Assembly: GCA_018402385.1 (NCBI GenBank)
Contig: JAGYJA010000007.1
Coordinates: forward strand, 682,001 to 746,000
Source of the DNA: Flavobacteriaceae bacterium
GTDB lineage: Bacteria > Bacteroidota > Bacteroidia > Flavobacteriales > Flavobacteriaceae
Reading direction: 5' to 3'
DNA: 64,000 bases
Position 1 is the first letter of the stretch. Each line of letters starts with the position of its first letter. The notes below the pieces were generated by a model. It saw only the letters and a program-made list of their open reading frames with translations. It made no database searches and had not been told where the DNA came from. The position numbers were made by a program, and so were the translations under genes. Shown here in pieces: positions 18,678 to 28,579 of the stretch.

Positions 18678-19625
18678 TTGGAAATTTTAGGTCAACATAT
18701 TGGTTTAGGCGAAAGCAAAACTATTCAATTTAATATTGCTAAGCTTTACACAGCAACCAATGTTGAAATCCCTATCATTATCAACAGGGCCACAAAACCG
18801 GGCCCCACAGTTTTAATAACCGCCGGAATTCATGGAGATGAAATCAATGGTGTTGAAATTGTAAGACAACTTATTGCAAAAAAAATCAACAGACCCAGCA
18901 TAGGAACCATTATTTGTATTCCCATTTTAAATGTGTTTGGGTTTTTATCTATGAGCAGGCAATTTCCTGACGGTCACGATTTAAATCGTGTTTTTCCGGG
19001 GACAAAAAAAGGATCTTTAGCCAGCAGGGTTGCACACCATTTCACCACAGAAATATTACCACACGCAGACTATTGTCTCGATTTTCACACTGGTGGCGCA
19101 AGTCGTTTTAATGCTGCTCAAATAAGGGTTAGCCCAAAGGATTTTGTCGCTTTAAAATATGCTAAAATTTTCAATGCTCCTTTTGTGGTTATGTCTAAAA
19201 TACTCGACAAATCTTATCGTCAAACCTGCCTAAAAATGGGTATTCCTTCCTTGCTTTTTGAAGGGGGTAAATCTTTGAGCAGTGATAGGGATATTATAGA
19301 ATATGGTGTTCACGGTGTTTTGAGAATTTTAGATCATCTCGATATGCTAAATCCAAAATTCCAAATTTCAAAAAAAACATCAGAACCCGTTATCATTGAA
19401 AAAAGCACCTGGATTAGAGCACATAAAAGCGGTTTACTTCATACCAAGGTACCCTGTAATAAATTTGTCATAAAAGGTGAAACATTAGCATCAATCACAG
19501 ACCCTTATGGTGAAATGAAAGTGAGCGTAAAAGCACCAAATGAAGGCTATATTATCAATGTCAATGAATCACCCATTGTGCACCAGGGCGATGCTATTTT
19601 TCATATTTCAACTTTAGTTTCATAA
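18678..19625 (+). CDS. succinylglutamate desuccinylase/aspartoacylase family protein
   Basis: The 315-residue zinc carboxypeptidase-like enzyme begins at a TTG. The zinc motif is present as AGIHGDEINGVEIVRQL (H..E) with a later His in CLDFHTGG, and DLNRVFPG is the conserved NxxR region. Family members hydrolyse N-acyl amino acids or similar amides. The clustering with rimK suggests it may act on glutamyl-modified products, an inference only. No arginine-succinyl pathway genes are near, so an astE name is not justified. Confidence 0.86.
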   Translation: MEILGQHIGLGESKTIQFNIAKLYTATNVEIPIIINRATKPGPTVLITAGIHGDEINGVEIVRQLIAKKINRPSIGTIICIPILNVFGFLSMSRQFPDGHDLNRVFPGTKKGSLASRVAHHFTTEILPHADYCLDFHTGGASRFNAAQIRVSPKDFVALKYAKIFNAPFVVMSKILDKSYRQTCLKMGIPSLLFEGGKSLSSDRDIIEYGVHGVLRILDHLDMLNPKFQISKKTSEPVIIEKSTWIRAHKSGLLHTKVPCNKFVIKGETLASITDPYGEMKVSVKAPNEGYIINVNESPIVHQGDAIFHISTLVS

Positions 19626-19633
19626 ACAGATCT

Positions 19634-20197
19634 ATGGATAAAAAGCTGTTACGGAAAATCTACTTACAAAAAAGAAATGCGCTCACTGAAAGCGAAATAG
19701 AATCTTATAGTCTAGAAATCGCAAATAAATGTCTTCAACTACCCATTTGGCACTGTACAAATTTCCACATATTTTTAAGTATTGATGGCAAACATGAAAT
19801 CAATACAGACTATGTACTCCACATTCTCCAAGGAAAAGATAAAAACTGTGTCGTGCCAAAAACAGAACCAAAAACGCAGACATTGTCTCATTTTCTTCTT
19901 ACAGACAATACAACAATTAGAGAAAACAACTGGGGAATCCCTGAGCCCATTGATGGCATTCCATTTCCGGAAGAAAAAATAGAGGTGGTTTTTGTTCCTC
20001 TTTTGGCATATGATATTAATGGAAATCGCGTGGGGTATGGCAAAGGTTATTATGACAAATTCTTATCCCTTTGTCATAAAAATACATTAAAAATTGGGCT
20101 TTCATTTTTTGACCCGGAAGAAACAATAATCCCAAATTCTCTTACAGATATTCCATTAAATTATTGCGTCACTCCAAATAAGATCCTTGTCTTTTAG
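19634..20197 (+). CDS. 5-formyltetrahydrofolate cyclo-ligase
   Basis: The 187-residue enzyme converts 5-formyl-THF to 5,10-methenyl-THF using ATP. It shows the family pattern: basic N-terminus KLLRKIYLQKRNAL, VPKTEPKTQTLSHF, NWGIPEP, and the signature FVPLLAYDINGNRVGYGKGYYDKFL. It is 8 bp downstream of the AstE-like gene and probably co-transcribed. Normal length. Confidence 0.94.
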   Translation: MDKKLLRKIYLQKRNALTESEIESYSLEIANKCLQLPIWHCTNFHIFLSIDGKHEINTDYVLHILQGKDKNCVVPKTEPKTQTLSHFLLTDNTTIRENNWGIPEPIDGIPFPEEKIEVVFVPLLAYDINGNRVGYGKGYYDKFLSLCHKNTLKIGLSFFDPEETIIPNSLTDIPLNYCVTPNKILVF

Positions 20198-20240
20198 AAA
20201 AATGATTATATTAGTCCTTTCAATCTAAACAATAAAAATT

Positions 20241-20516
20241 ATGGAAAACCAACCAACAACCCCGCCAGACAATAATTTAGTTTGGGCAATTTTATGTACA
20301 GTTTTATGCTGTTTACCCTTAGGCATCGTGGCTATAATCAAATCTTCAAATGTTAATAGTTTATGGGCTCAGGGTAATTATGAAGCCGCTCAAAAAGCAG
20401 CAGATGATGCAAAAAAATATTCAATTTGGGGAGCAGCCATTGCTCTTATAGGAATTGTTTTGTATGTTTTAGTAATTGTGATTTTTGGTGTAGGTGGTGC
20501 ATTCATGGGATACTAA
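20241..20516 (+). CDS. CD225/dispanin family small membrane protein
   Basis: The 91-residue protein has two hydrophobic segments. The first is LVWAILCTVLCCLPLGIVAIIKSSNVNSLW, the classic CD225 intramembrane helix with double Cys and the conserved NSLWAQGNYEAAQKAADDAKKYSIWG linker, followed by a second membrane helix at about 62-85. Bacterial members have no defined role. It overlaps the next gene, another small membrane protein, by about 23 bp. Confidence 0.88.
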   Translation: MENQPTTPPDNNLVWAILCTVLCCLPLGIVAIIKSSNVNSLWAQGNYEAAQKAADDAKKYSIWGAAIALIGIVLYVLVIVIFGVGGAFMGY

Positions 20517-20919
20517 AAATATTTTAAAAGCAACTCTCCCAATAGCTGTTTTGGGAGGGTTACTTATTTTATATCATTCTTTCAACCCTTCTCAACATTC
20601 TTTTTTTCTTCCCTGCCCATTAAAATATACTACAGACCTCTATTGTGCCGGTTGTGGTTCACAAAGGGCTATTCATCATTTGATGCATTTTGAATTTTTC
20701 CAAGCTTTTAGTTATAACCCCTTGTTGGTATTGACTATTCCTTTGCTTATTTATGCTTTAGTAGTAGAGTATCTCAATTTTGCTTTTGGCACTAAACACA
20801 GGGTAAAGCTGTTTTACAGCAATAAATTTATTGTTATTTATTTTGGGATTGCAATTATCTATGCTGTATTAAGAAATATTCCTGCGGAACCCTTTAGCTA
20901 TCTCGCTCCTCTGAATTAG
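20494..20919 (+). CDS. DUF2752 membrane protein
   Basis: The protein has up to 141 residues with two or three hydrophobic helices and the DUF2752 signature CPLKYTTDLYCAGCGSQRAIHHLMH, whose CxGCG-x-x-RA motif defines the family. The function is unknown. The start is a GTG at 20494 or 20497, inside the CD225 gene. The end overlaps the convergent lspA by 26 bp. The CD225-DUF2752 pairing is common in Flavobacteriia as far as I recall. Confidence 0.84.
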   Translation: MVHSWDTKNILKATLPIAVLGGLLILYHSFNPSQHSFFLPCPLKYTTDLYCAGCGSQRAIHHLMHFEFFQAFSYNPLLVLTIPLLIYALVVEYLNFAFGTKHRVKLFYSNKFIVIYFGIAIIYAVLRNIPAEPFSYLAPLN

Positions 20920-21553
20920 TTTCGGAAGTTGTTTGTTTTTCATTTTCAACTTTCGTTTCTTTTGGAAAGGCTTTTTTATTGAATACAATAAGAAGACCCA
21001 CACCTGTACTGATGGCAACATCTGCCACATTAAAAACGGGATCAAAGAAAGTGAAGTAATCCCCACCCCAAACAGGAAGCCATTCTGGCAAATAGCCCTT
21101 GTAGAGAGGAAAGTATAACATATCAACTACTTTACCGTGAAATAAGGTGCCATAACCTCCGCTTTCAGGCAAAAGAGTCGCTACTTTTCTATAGCTGTCG
21201 TCAAAAACAACTCCATAAAAAACCGAATCAATTATATTTCCCATAGCTCCGGAAAAAATGAATGAAATACCCACAATAAGAACCCGTGACATCTTTTTTC
21301 TTACCGAATCCCAGAGCCAGTATCCAATAAAAACAATGGCTACCAATCGAAATAAAGTAAGAAAAAGTTTGCCATACTCCCCGGGAATTTGAGCACCCCA
21401 TGCCATGCCTTCATTTTCAATAAACAAAATGCGGAACCACTCAAAAACTTTGATTTCATCACCCAACATAAAATGAGTTTTGATGTAAATTTTTGAAACT
21501 TGGTCAATTAATAAAATGACAAAAATAAGTAGCCCGGCTTTTTTTAAAGTCAT
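20894..21553 (-). CDS. lspA: lipoprotein signal peptidase
   Basis: The 219-residue inner-membrane aspartyl peptidase cleaves the signal peptide of lipoproteins after lipid attachment. The catalytic aspartates lie in GAMGNIIDSVFYG and DPVFNVADVAISTG. Four membrane helices are evident. A polar C-terminal tail of roughly 30 residues (KVENEKQTTSETNSEERDS) is longer than in proteobacterial LspA, as is usual in this phylum. It is downstream of ileS and dksA on the same strand. Confidence 0.95.
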   Translation of the reverse strand: MTLKKAGLLIFVILLIDQVSKIYIKTHFMLGDEIKVFEWFRILFIENEGMAWGAQIPGEYGKLFLTLFRLVAIVFIGYWLWDSVRKKMSRVLIVGISFIFSGAMGNIIDSVFYGVVFDDSYRKVATLLPESGGYGTLFHGKVVDMLYFPLYKGYLPEWLPVWGGDYFTFFDPVFNVADVAISTGVGLLIVFNKKAFPKETKVENEKQTTSETNSEERDS

Positions 21554-21604
21554 AAAATGATTATTGGAAAGAGAAAACGCCCTTTTACAGAGCGCTTTAA
21601 AAAT

Positions 21605-21988
21605 TTACATTTGCATGTTTTTAGCCTCAATACTTAGGGTTGCGTGAGGCACAAGCTTCAAACGCTCTTTGCTAATGAGCTTTTGAGTTACACGACAAAT
21701 TCCATAAGTTTTGTTTTCTATGCGAACTAATGCATTTTTTAAGTCTCTAATAAACTTTTCTTGTCTGATTGCCAATTGAGAGTTGGCCTCTTTTGACATC
21801 ACAGAACTCCCTTCTTCAAAGGCTTTGAAAGTGGGTGACGTGTCATCTGTACCATTATCACCATCATTCATATAAGCACTTTTAATCAACTCCAGTTGTT
21901 CTTGTGCCTTTTGTATTTTTTCTAAAATAAGAGATTTGAACTCTTCTAGTTCAGCATCATTGTACCTTGTTTTTGTGTCTTCGCTCAT
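21605..21988 (-). CDS. TraR/DksA-type protein without a complete zinc finger
   Basis: The 127-residue protein has a coiled-coil N-terminal half and a C-terminal YGICRVTQKLISKERLKLVPHATLSIEAK segment. This corresponds to the TraR/DksA zinc-finger region, but only one of the four metal cysteines is kept. DksA proteins bind in the RNA polymerase secondary channel and modulate stringent control. The Cys-poor form is usual in Bacteroidota, as far as I recall. It starts 4 nt after the ileS stop, so the two are coupled. Confidence 0.88.
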   Translation of the reverse strand: MSEDTKTRYNDAELEEFKSLILEKIQKAQEQLELIKSAYMNDGDNGTDDTSPTFKAFEEGSSVMSKEANSQLAIRQEKFIRDLKNALVRIENKTYGICRVTQKLISKERLKLVPHATLSIEAKNMQM

Positions 21989-21992
21989 GTTC

Positions 21993-24900
21993 TTATATTT
22001 TTTTTATGACCAGTTTGGTTTTAACATCATCAAATTGAATGTCCAGTCCGTTTTCAACTTTTTCTTCTACTTCAAGGGTAGTGGCTAATGTCTCTGTCTT
22101 GATGTAAGTCGCATTATTTTTAATGGCGTTACCAATTAAGTCGTTATTTTCAATAATAATTTCAATTTTATCAGTGACCTCAAATCCAGAATCTTTTCTC
22201 AAATTTTGAATGCGGTTTACCAGTTCTCGGGCAATACCTTCATCACGCAACTCTTCAGTGATTGTTATATCAAGTGCAACGGTTAAATTTCCACTGCCGG
22301 CTACCAACCATCCTTCAATATCCTGAGAACTTATTTCTACATCTTGGAGCTGCAAAATAACACTTTTTCCGTTAATTTCTAATGAAATTTCGCCATCCTG
22401 TTCGATTTTTTTTATTTGGTTTTGATCAAACTGATTTATGGTATTGGCAACGACTTTCATTTCTTTTCCAAAGCGAGGTCCCAACACTTTAAAATTAGGT
22501 TTAATTTGTTTTATTAATATGCCCGAACCCTCATCAATCAGGTCGATTTCCTTCACATTAACTTCAGATTTAATCAATTCGGCTACAGCCAAAATTTCTT
22601 CTTTTTCAGTATCATTCAACACCGGGATCATAATTTTTTGAAGCGGTTGTCTCACTTTTATTTTTTCCTTTTGGCGTAAGGATAAAACCAAAGAAGAAAT
22701 GGTTTGCGCTTTTTGCATTTTACTCTCTAATCCTTTGTCAATAAAGGAAGCATCAAAAGTAGGGAAGTCTGAAAGGTGTACCGATTCTTTTCCTTTTTTC
22801 GCTACAGCGAAAGTCAAATCTTTATAGAGACGTTCCATAAAAAAGGGTGCCACGGGCGCACTCAATTGTGCCACATTTACTAAGCAAGTGTAAAGTGTCT
22901 GGTATGCCGAAATCTTATCAGTTCCATACTCCCCTTTCCAGTAACGGCGTCTGCTTAAACGAACAAACCAGTTGCTCAGGTTTTCCTGAACAAAATCTGA
23001 AATGGCGCGTGTGGCTTTGGTGGGCTCATAATCGTTGTAATACCCGTCCACTTTTTCAATCAATGTGTGAATTTCTGAAAGTATCCAGCGATCAATTTCA
23101 GGTCTTTCTTCCAAAGGAATATCAGCCTCTGAATAATCAAAGTTATCTAAATTGGCATACAGACTGAAAAAGCTATATGTATTGTAGAGTGTCCCAAAAA
23201 ACTTACGGCGAACCTCAGCAATGCCTTCAATGTCAAATTTTAGGTTGTCCCATGGATTTGCATTGCTTATCATATACCAGCGTGTAGCGTCGGGGCCGTA
23301 TGTGGCAATAGTTTCAAAAGGATCTGCAGCATTCCCGAGACGTTTGGACATTTTTTGTCCGTTTTTATCCAAAACCAGTCCGTTAGAAACTACATTTTTA
23401 TAAGCTACATCGTCAAAAATCATTGTGGCGATGGCATGCAGGGTGTAAAACCAACCTCGTGTTTGGTCAACGCCCTCGGCAATAAAGTCGGCTTTTCGCC
23501 AGGTGTTTTCTACTTTTTCTTTGTTTTCAAAAGGGTAATGCCATTGTGCATAAGGCATGCTTCCACTGTCAAACCATACATCAATCAGGTCGCTTTCGCG
23601 CTTCATCGGTTTTCCACTTTCGGAAATTAATACAATTTGGTCCACAATGTTCTTGTGAAGGTCAACCGTTTCATAATTTTCGTCAGATAGATCACCCACT
23701 TTAAAGTTAGCAAAAACATCTTTGGTCATTAAACCGGCACTAACTGCTTTTTGCATTTCTGCTTTTAGTTCTTCTACAGAACCGATAATTTTTTCTTCCT
23801 TGCCATCGTCTGTACGCCAGATCGGAAGAGGGATTCCCCAATAGCGAGAACGCGAAAGGTTCCAATCGTTTGCATTGGCCAGCCAGTTTCCAAAACGGCC
23901 TTCACCGGTTGCTTTGGGCTTCCAGTTGATGCCCAGGTTCAGCTCGTGCATTCGGTCTTTAAAGTCAGTTACTTTAATAAACCACGAGTCGAGCGGGTAA
24001 TATAGAATGGGTTTGTCTGTACGCCAGCAATTGGGGTAACTGTGTACATATTTCTCAACCTTGAAGGCTTTGTTTTCTTCTTTTAGTTTGATGGCAAGCT
24101 CCACATCAACAGATTTTTCCGGTGCTTCGCCATCATCATAATATTCATTCTTGACATATTTTCCGGAAAATTCGCCCATTTCAGCACGGAATTTACCTTG
24201 CAAATCCACTAATGGAACAAGATTCCCGTTTTGATCTTTTACCAGTAATGGCGGCACTTCAGGCACGGCCTGTTTAGCGACCATGGCATCATCTGCACCA
24301 AAAGTGGGTGCCGTATGCACGATACCGGCACCATCTTCAGTAGTCACAAAATCACCCAATATTATGCGGAAAGCGTTTTCAGGATTGTTATGAGGCAAGG
24401 CATAAGGCAACAATTGCTCATACCGGATGCCTTCCAAATCTTTTCCTTTGCAATTGGCTGCAATAAAGAAGGGTATTTTTTTATCACTCGCTTTATAATC
24501 CTGCAGTTCACTTTCGGTTTCTGCGAGTTGAAACTTTTTATCAAATTGTTTGTTAATTAAAGCTTTCGCCAGCACAACATTAATGGGCTCAAAGGTGTAT
24601 TGATTAAAGGTTTTCACCAACACATAATCAATTTTTGAACCAACAGTCAATGCCGTATTGCTTGGCAGTGTCCAGGGAGTGGTTGTCCATGCGAGGAAAT
24701 GAATCTCTCCAAACCCTTGTAATGCCTGAGGCAAGGTGTTGTTTAATGCTTTAAATTGCGCCACCACCGTGGTATCAGTTACATCCTGATAGGTTCCCGG
24801 TTGATTGAGTTCATGTGAACTTAAACCAGTTCCTGCTTTTGGAGAATAAGGTTGGATGGTGTAGCCTTTATAGAGTAAATTTTTATTATAAATTTCTTTT

Positions 24901-25394
24901 AACAGCCACCATACGGTTTCCATATATTTGGATTTGTATGTGACATATGGGTCACTCATATCAACCCAGTATCCCATTTTTTCGGTAAGGTCGTTCCAGA
25001 CATCTGTGTAGCGCATCACGGCTTTTTTACAGGCTGCGTTGTAGTCTTCTACACTTATTTTTTTGCCGATGTCTTCTTTGGTGATTCCCAGTTCTTTTTC
25101 AACGCCCAATTCAATAGGCAGGCCGTGAGTGTCCCAACCGGCTTTGCGCTGTACCTGATACCCTTTCTGGGTCTTATAGCGACAAAAGATATCCTTGATG
25201 GCGCGAGCCATTACATGGTGAATACCCGGCAAACCGTTTGCAGACGGAGGCCCTTCAAAAAAGATATACGGTTCGTTGCCTTCACGGGTGGAAATACTCT
25301 TTTGAAAAATCTGCTCCTGTTTCCAAAAATCCAATACTTCATCGGCCACTTTTGCCAAATCCAAGCCTTTATATTCAGGAAATTTCTTGCTCAT
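21993..25394 (-). CDS. ileS: isoleucyl-tRNA synthetase
   Basis: The 1133-residue class I synthetase charges tRNA-Ile. The HIGH-type motif is PSANGLPGIHH (GIHH at residues 57-60), and the KMSKR loop is KNGQKMSKRLGN. It also has the editing-domain stretch AWTTTPWTLPSN and the anticodon-binding and long C-terminal domains of the eukaryote-like IleRS2 type, which lacks the terminal zinc cysteines. Length fits that type. It leads an ileS-dksA-lspA operon. Confidence 0.97.
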   Translation of the reverse strand: MSKKFPEYKGLDLAKVADEVLDFWKQEQIFQKSISTREGNEPYIFFEGPPSANGLPGIHHVMARAIKDIFCRYKTQKGYQVQRKAGWDTHGLPIELGVEKELGITKEDIGKKISVEDYNAACKKAVMRYTDVWNDLTEKMGYWVDMSDPYVTYKSKYMETVWWLLKEIYNKNLLYKGYTIQPYSPKAGTGLSSHELNQPGTYQDVTDTTVVAQFKALNNTLPQALQGFGEIHFLAWTTTPWTLPSNTALTVGSKIDYVLVKTFNQYTFEPINVVLAKALINKQFDKKFQLAETESELQDYKASDKKIPFFIAANCKGKDLEGIRYEQLLPYALPHNNPENAFRIILGDFVTTEDGAGIVHTAPTFGADDAMVAKQAVPEVPPLLVKDQNGNLVPLVDLQGKFRAEMGEFSGKYVKNEYYDDGEAPEKSVDVELAIKLKEENKAFKVEKYVHSYPNCWRTDKPILYYPLDSWFIKVTDFKDRMHELNLGINWKPKATGEGRFGNWLANANDWNLSRSRYWGIPLPIWRTDDGKEEKIIGSVEELKAEMQKAVSAGLMTKDVFANFKVGDLSDENYETVDLHKNIVDQIVLISESGKPMKRESDLIDVWFDSGSMPYAQWHYPFENKEKVENTWRKADFIAEGVDQTRGWFYTLHAIATMIFDDVAYKNVVSNGLVLDKNGQKMSKRLGNAADPFETIATYGPDATRWYMISNANPWDNLKFDIEGIAEVRRKFFGTLYNTYSFFSLYANLDNFDYSEADIPLEERPEIDRWILSEIHTLIEKVDGYYNDYEPTKATRAISDFVQENLSNWFVRLSRRRYWKGEYGTDKISAYQTLYTCLVNVAQLSAPVAPFFMERLYKDLTFAVAKKGKESVHLSDFPTFDASFIDKGLESKMQKAQTISSLVLSLRQKEKIKVRQPLQKIMIPVLNDTEKEEILAVAELIKSEVNVKEIDLIDEGSGILIKQIKPNFKVLGPRFGKEMKVVANTINQFDQNQIKKIEQDGEISLEINGKSVILQLQDVEISSQDIEGWLVAGSGNLTVALDITITEELRDEGIARELVNRIQNLRKDSGFEVTDKIEIIIENNDLIGNAIKNNATYIKTETLATTLEVEEKVENGLDIQFDDVKTKLVIKKI

Positions 25395-25451
25395 GCGTCA
25401 CGCTTTTATTTAAGGTTGCGAAAATAAGCAATTTAAGGGAAATATCCTTGT

Positions 25452-27857
25452 TTAAAACGTGTACTTCACCGCCGCAATAAAATTCCTTCCCGGAGCAGTA
25501 ATTCCTGAAGAATACGTACGGTACCGCTGGTCTGTAATATTTTCAAGCGAAGCTGAAAGTTGCAAGGCATCAGTCAATTGATACCGGGTCGCTAGATTTA
25601 AGGTGTACCAGCCCGGGGAATACAAATCACCGTTGCTGTTAACTGGGTAAATCTCCGGCTTATTGGCTTCTGAGGGAGCCAGATTTTCTGCTCTTATTTG
25701 TCCGCTGTAACGGGCAAAGGCATCCATTTTTAAGCGGTTATTTTTCCAAATTAAATGCGTGTTCCCAAATTGTGGCGGTGCGTGTCTCAAAGGCGCTTTA
25801 TCACCATTGTCCAGTTCTTCATACCCTTTGGCAATGGTGTAGTTTGAATTTAAACTCAAATATTCACAAAAGTTGATTCGCACAGCGGCTTCAAAACCAT
25901 AGACGCGAGCATCAGCAGCATTTTGAATGGTTTGTACATTACTTAATTCTCCTTGATAGAGAATTTCGGTTTCTCCGTTCAGGCTAAAGTCACGGCGCAC
26001 CAGTGCATTCTCAAGTTTGGTATAAAAAGTGGCCACTTCCACTTTAAGGATATTATCAAAATTGAGGGTGGCACCCACCTCACCGTTATAGGAATATTCT
26101 GCTTTTAAATCAGGGTTGGGCACAACCACACTTCCGGGTTCTGAGTCAAATATTTTACCGATGTCGTCTATGTTTGGCGCTCTGAAAGCGGTTGAAAAAT
26201 TGGTGCGCAATCCGAGAAGTTCACTTGCTTGATAAGCCAAGCCGATGCTTGCGGTGAGGTTGCCGGTATTGATTTGTGTATCTTCAAAAGGGAAATCGTA
26301 AAACCGATTATCAAAATCAGCATCAATTTGAAACTGACTGTATCGCAAACCTGATTGAAGGGAAAGTTTAGGTGACATTTTCCATAGTAAACTTGCATAG
26401 ACCGCATACGATTGCCAGGTGGATCCGTCAGGATATCTGGAAGCTGTTTCCTCTGTTTCCTGAGTTTCAATATTTGTTCTTATGCCTGAAGAATTCACTT
26501 TATTATGTACATATTCAAGTCCATAATACAAATCAATTGCATTGATGTTTTTTGTAAAATCGAGATTGGCAGAGAGGGCATCTACTTGTTCTTCAGTATT
26601 GAAAAGGCTTGCAGAATTTACATTTCGGTTGAAGCGGCTTTCTTCAAAGTGCTGATAAGCTATAATGAATTTTGAATTGTCATAGAACAAACTCTTGCTT
26701 TTACGTTCCAGTTGCAAATTACCTGAAAACCAAACCTGGGGGCCATAATACCACTCTGCATCACGGAGGTTTCCGTTTCTTACTCTGGTTAAACGGTCAT
26801 AACGGGAGTAGTTTGAAGTTTCAGAATAAAGCAGGTTTAATTGAAAATCCCAAACGTCATTGGGCATAAAACGCACTTTTTGAGCAAGACTTAATTGATC
26901 ATAGCCGGTGGGTTTTTGAACCCGCGGATTTGAATTGGGAACCTGCACATCTTCATCGTCAATTCTTTGAATGTAATAATTACGCAAATAATCATCAGGG
27001 CCTTTTGAACCCATTCTAAGGTCTCCAAAATCACTAAAAGAAATACTGCTTAAAAACGCCCATTCCTTAAACCCGAAATTCAAATCGATATGCCCAGTTT
27101 TTTCTTCATTGGCGGTTGCAAATCGCGCAACAGCATTCCCGGAAAAGGACATGCCTTCCTCAAAAGAAAATTTAGGCTTTAATGTATAAAAATTCATCAC
27201 CCCACCCACGGCATCACTTCCATATACCACAGAGCCGGGTCCTAAAATGACTTCAGTATTTTCGACAATAAAAGGATCTATGGATAGAATATTTTGAATA
27301 TTGCCGCCCCTGAAAATCGCGGTGTTCATACGGACACCGTCCACGGTCATCAGTAATCTGTTTGTTGAAAATCCACGAATCATGGGGCTTCCGCCTCCGA
27401 GTTGACTTTTTTGAACAAATACTTTCCCGCTATTACTTAATAAATCTGCCGTGGTTTGTGGTTGGGAAAACATAGCGTCCTCTGCATTGATACTCACCAC
27501 AGATTGTGTAATTTCATTTTTACTTTGACTGAACCTTGTGACTGAAAGAACTATTTCATCGAGTTGACCCGAGCCGGGTTTGAGCAAGACGATACCATTA
27601 TTTTTCAGAATTTGTGATTTTGTAAGAGTAATGGGCTCAAAAGAAGTGTGCTGAAAGTGAATTGTTTCATTGTTGGGAAAGTCTTCCAAAGTTATTTTAC
27701 CGTCCAAATCAGAAACACCATTTTTGGATTTGTTATAGTTATAATAAACCACTCCCGGAATGGGTTCATTGGTTTCTGAATCAATAATTTTAATTTCTTG
27801 TCCAAAAGTAAGATGTGCTGAAAAAATCAGTAAAATTAATACGTATTTTAAATGCAT
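25452..27857 (-). CDS. TonB-dependent outer-membrane receptor
   Basis: The 801-residue protein has a signal peptide, a carboxypeptidase-D-like domain (IKIIDSETNEPIPGVVYYNYN, residues about 21-100), a plug with PMIRGFSTNRLLMTVDGVRMN and EVILGPGSVVYGSDAVGGVMNF, and a beta-barrel ending in KYTF. The plug resembles the haemoglobin/haem receptor branch, so haem or a metal complex is a possible substrate, but the sequence does not settle this. It starts 2 nt after the recO stop. It has no SusD partner, so it is not a typical glycan-uptake receptor. Confidence 0.9.
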   Translation of the reverse strand: MHLKYVLILLIFSAHLTFGQEIKIIDSETNEPIPGVVYYNYNKSKNGVSDLDGKITLEDFPNNETIHFQHTSFEPITLTKSQILKNNGIVLLKPGSGQLDEIVLSVTRFSQSKNEITQSVVSINAEDAMFSQPQTTADLLSNSGKVFVQKSQLGGGSPMIRGFSTNRLLMTVDGVRMNTAIFRGGNIQNILSIDPFIVENTEVILGPGSVVYGSDAVGGVMNFYTLKPKFSFEEGMSFSGNAVARFATANEEKTGHIDLNFGFKEWAFLSSISFSDFGDLRMGSKGPDDYLRNYYIQRIDDEDVQVPNSNPRVQKPTGYDQLSLAQKVRFMPNDVWDFQLNLLYSETSNYSRYDRLTRVRNGNLRDAEWYYGPQVWFSGNLQLERKSKSLFYDNSKFIIAYQHFEESRFNRNVNSASLFNTEEQVDALSANLDFTKNINAIDLYYGLEYVHNKVNSSGIRTNIETQETEETASRYPDGSTWQSYAVYASLLWKMSPKLSLQSGLRYSQFQIDADFDNRFYDFPFEDTQINTGNLTASIGLAYQASELLGLRTNFSTAFRAPNIDDIGKIFDSEPGSVVVPNPDLKAEYSYNGEVGATLNFDNILKVEVATFYTKLENALVRRDFSLNGETEILYQGELSNVQTIQNAADARVYGFEAAVRINFCEYLSLNSNYTIAKGYEELDNGDKAPLRHAPPQFGNTHLIWKNNRLKMDAFARYSGQIRAENLAPSEANKPEIYPVNSNGDLYSPGWYTLNLATRYQLTDALQLSASLENITDQRYRTYSSGITAPGRNFIAAVKYTF

Positions 27858-27859
27858 TG

Positions 27860-28579
27860 TTAGTTAAATAGTTGGTTTAAAACCTGAAGCGATTTGGGTT
27901 TTTTAAATCCTTGAATGTGTAATTCATAATACAATAAAAGAATTTCCAAGGTTTCTTTTCGCTCAACTTTTGATAGTTTGATGGTGTTTATACTATCAAA
28001 ATTTATGCCTAAAAGTTGTTTTAATCCAGTTTTTTTAGGGATTTGTATGCAGTAGATATTGGAGCTTTCAGATTGGAAAACTCCTTCTAAAAGATTAAAA
28101 TAAAGCAAATTGTTTTCTGTGTCATCTGGATAAAATCCTAAAAAATCTGAGAGTTGTAATAAGAAAAGCAAGTGAAAATTAGCGACTTCACTATTTGTAT
28201 CAAGCCAAATAATCGATTTTTCCAAAAATGAAAACATCGCTTTGTTTTTTTCTTCTTCTTGAATCACACTTTTTAAAATTTCTGATAAAAACAATACTAG
28301 GGATGTTTTTACAATGTGTGTGTGGAGTGTTTGATTTGCATAATACACTTTTGCTTCCTGAATAAATTCTAAAGTTCCTTTGTCTTTGTGATTTGCTTGG
28401 ATTTCAAGTAAGCTTAATGGCTGAAAAAAAGAAGTTCTTAGTTTTCCCTTTTTAGATTTAAGGATGTTTTTAAGTAAATAAGATTTTAATCCACATTCTT
28501 CAGTGAAGCATTTTACAATAAGGTCTGCCTCGCTGTATTTTAGAGACGAAATAACAATCGCTTTAGAAGTGATTTGCAT
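27860..28579 (-). CDS. recO: DNA repair protein RecO
   Basis: The 239-residue protein has the RecO N-terminal OB-fold (KAIVISSLKYSEADLIVKCFTEECGLKSYLLKNI) and helical C-terminal region. RecO loads RecA with RecF and RecR on SSB-coated gaps. The zinc cysteines of some RecO proteins are absent, which is common. Its ATG overlaps the porZ stop by one base, and the TonB receptor gene begins 2 nt after it, so the three genes form a tight unit. Confidence 0.93.
   Translation of the reverse strand: MQITSKAIVISSLKYSEADLIVKCFTEECGLKSYLLKNILKSKKGKLRTSFFQPLSLLEIQANHKDKGTLEFIQEAKVYYANQTLHTHIVKTSLVLFLSEILKSVIQEEEKNKAMFSFLEKSIIWLDTNSEVANFHLLFLLQLSDFLGFYPDDTENNLLYFNLLEGVFQSESSNIYCIQIPKKTGLKQLLGINFDSINTIKLSKVERKETLEILLLYYELHIQGFKKPKSLQVLNQLFN

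Noticed and set aside
25452-27857. Polysaccharide utilisation locus
   Set aside because: The TonB receptor lacks a SusD partner and has no glycoside hydrolases beside it.
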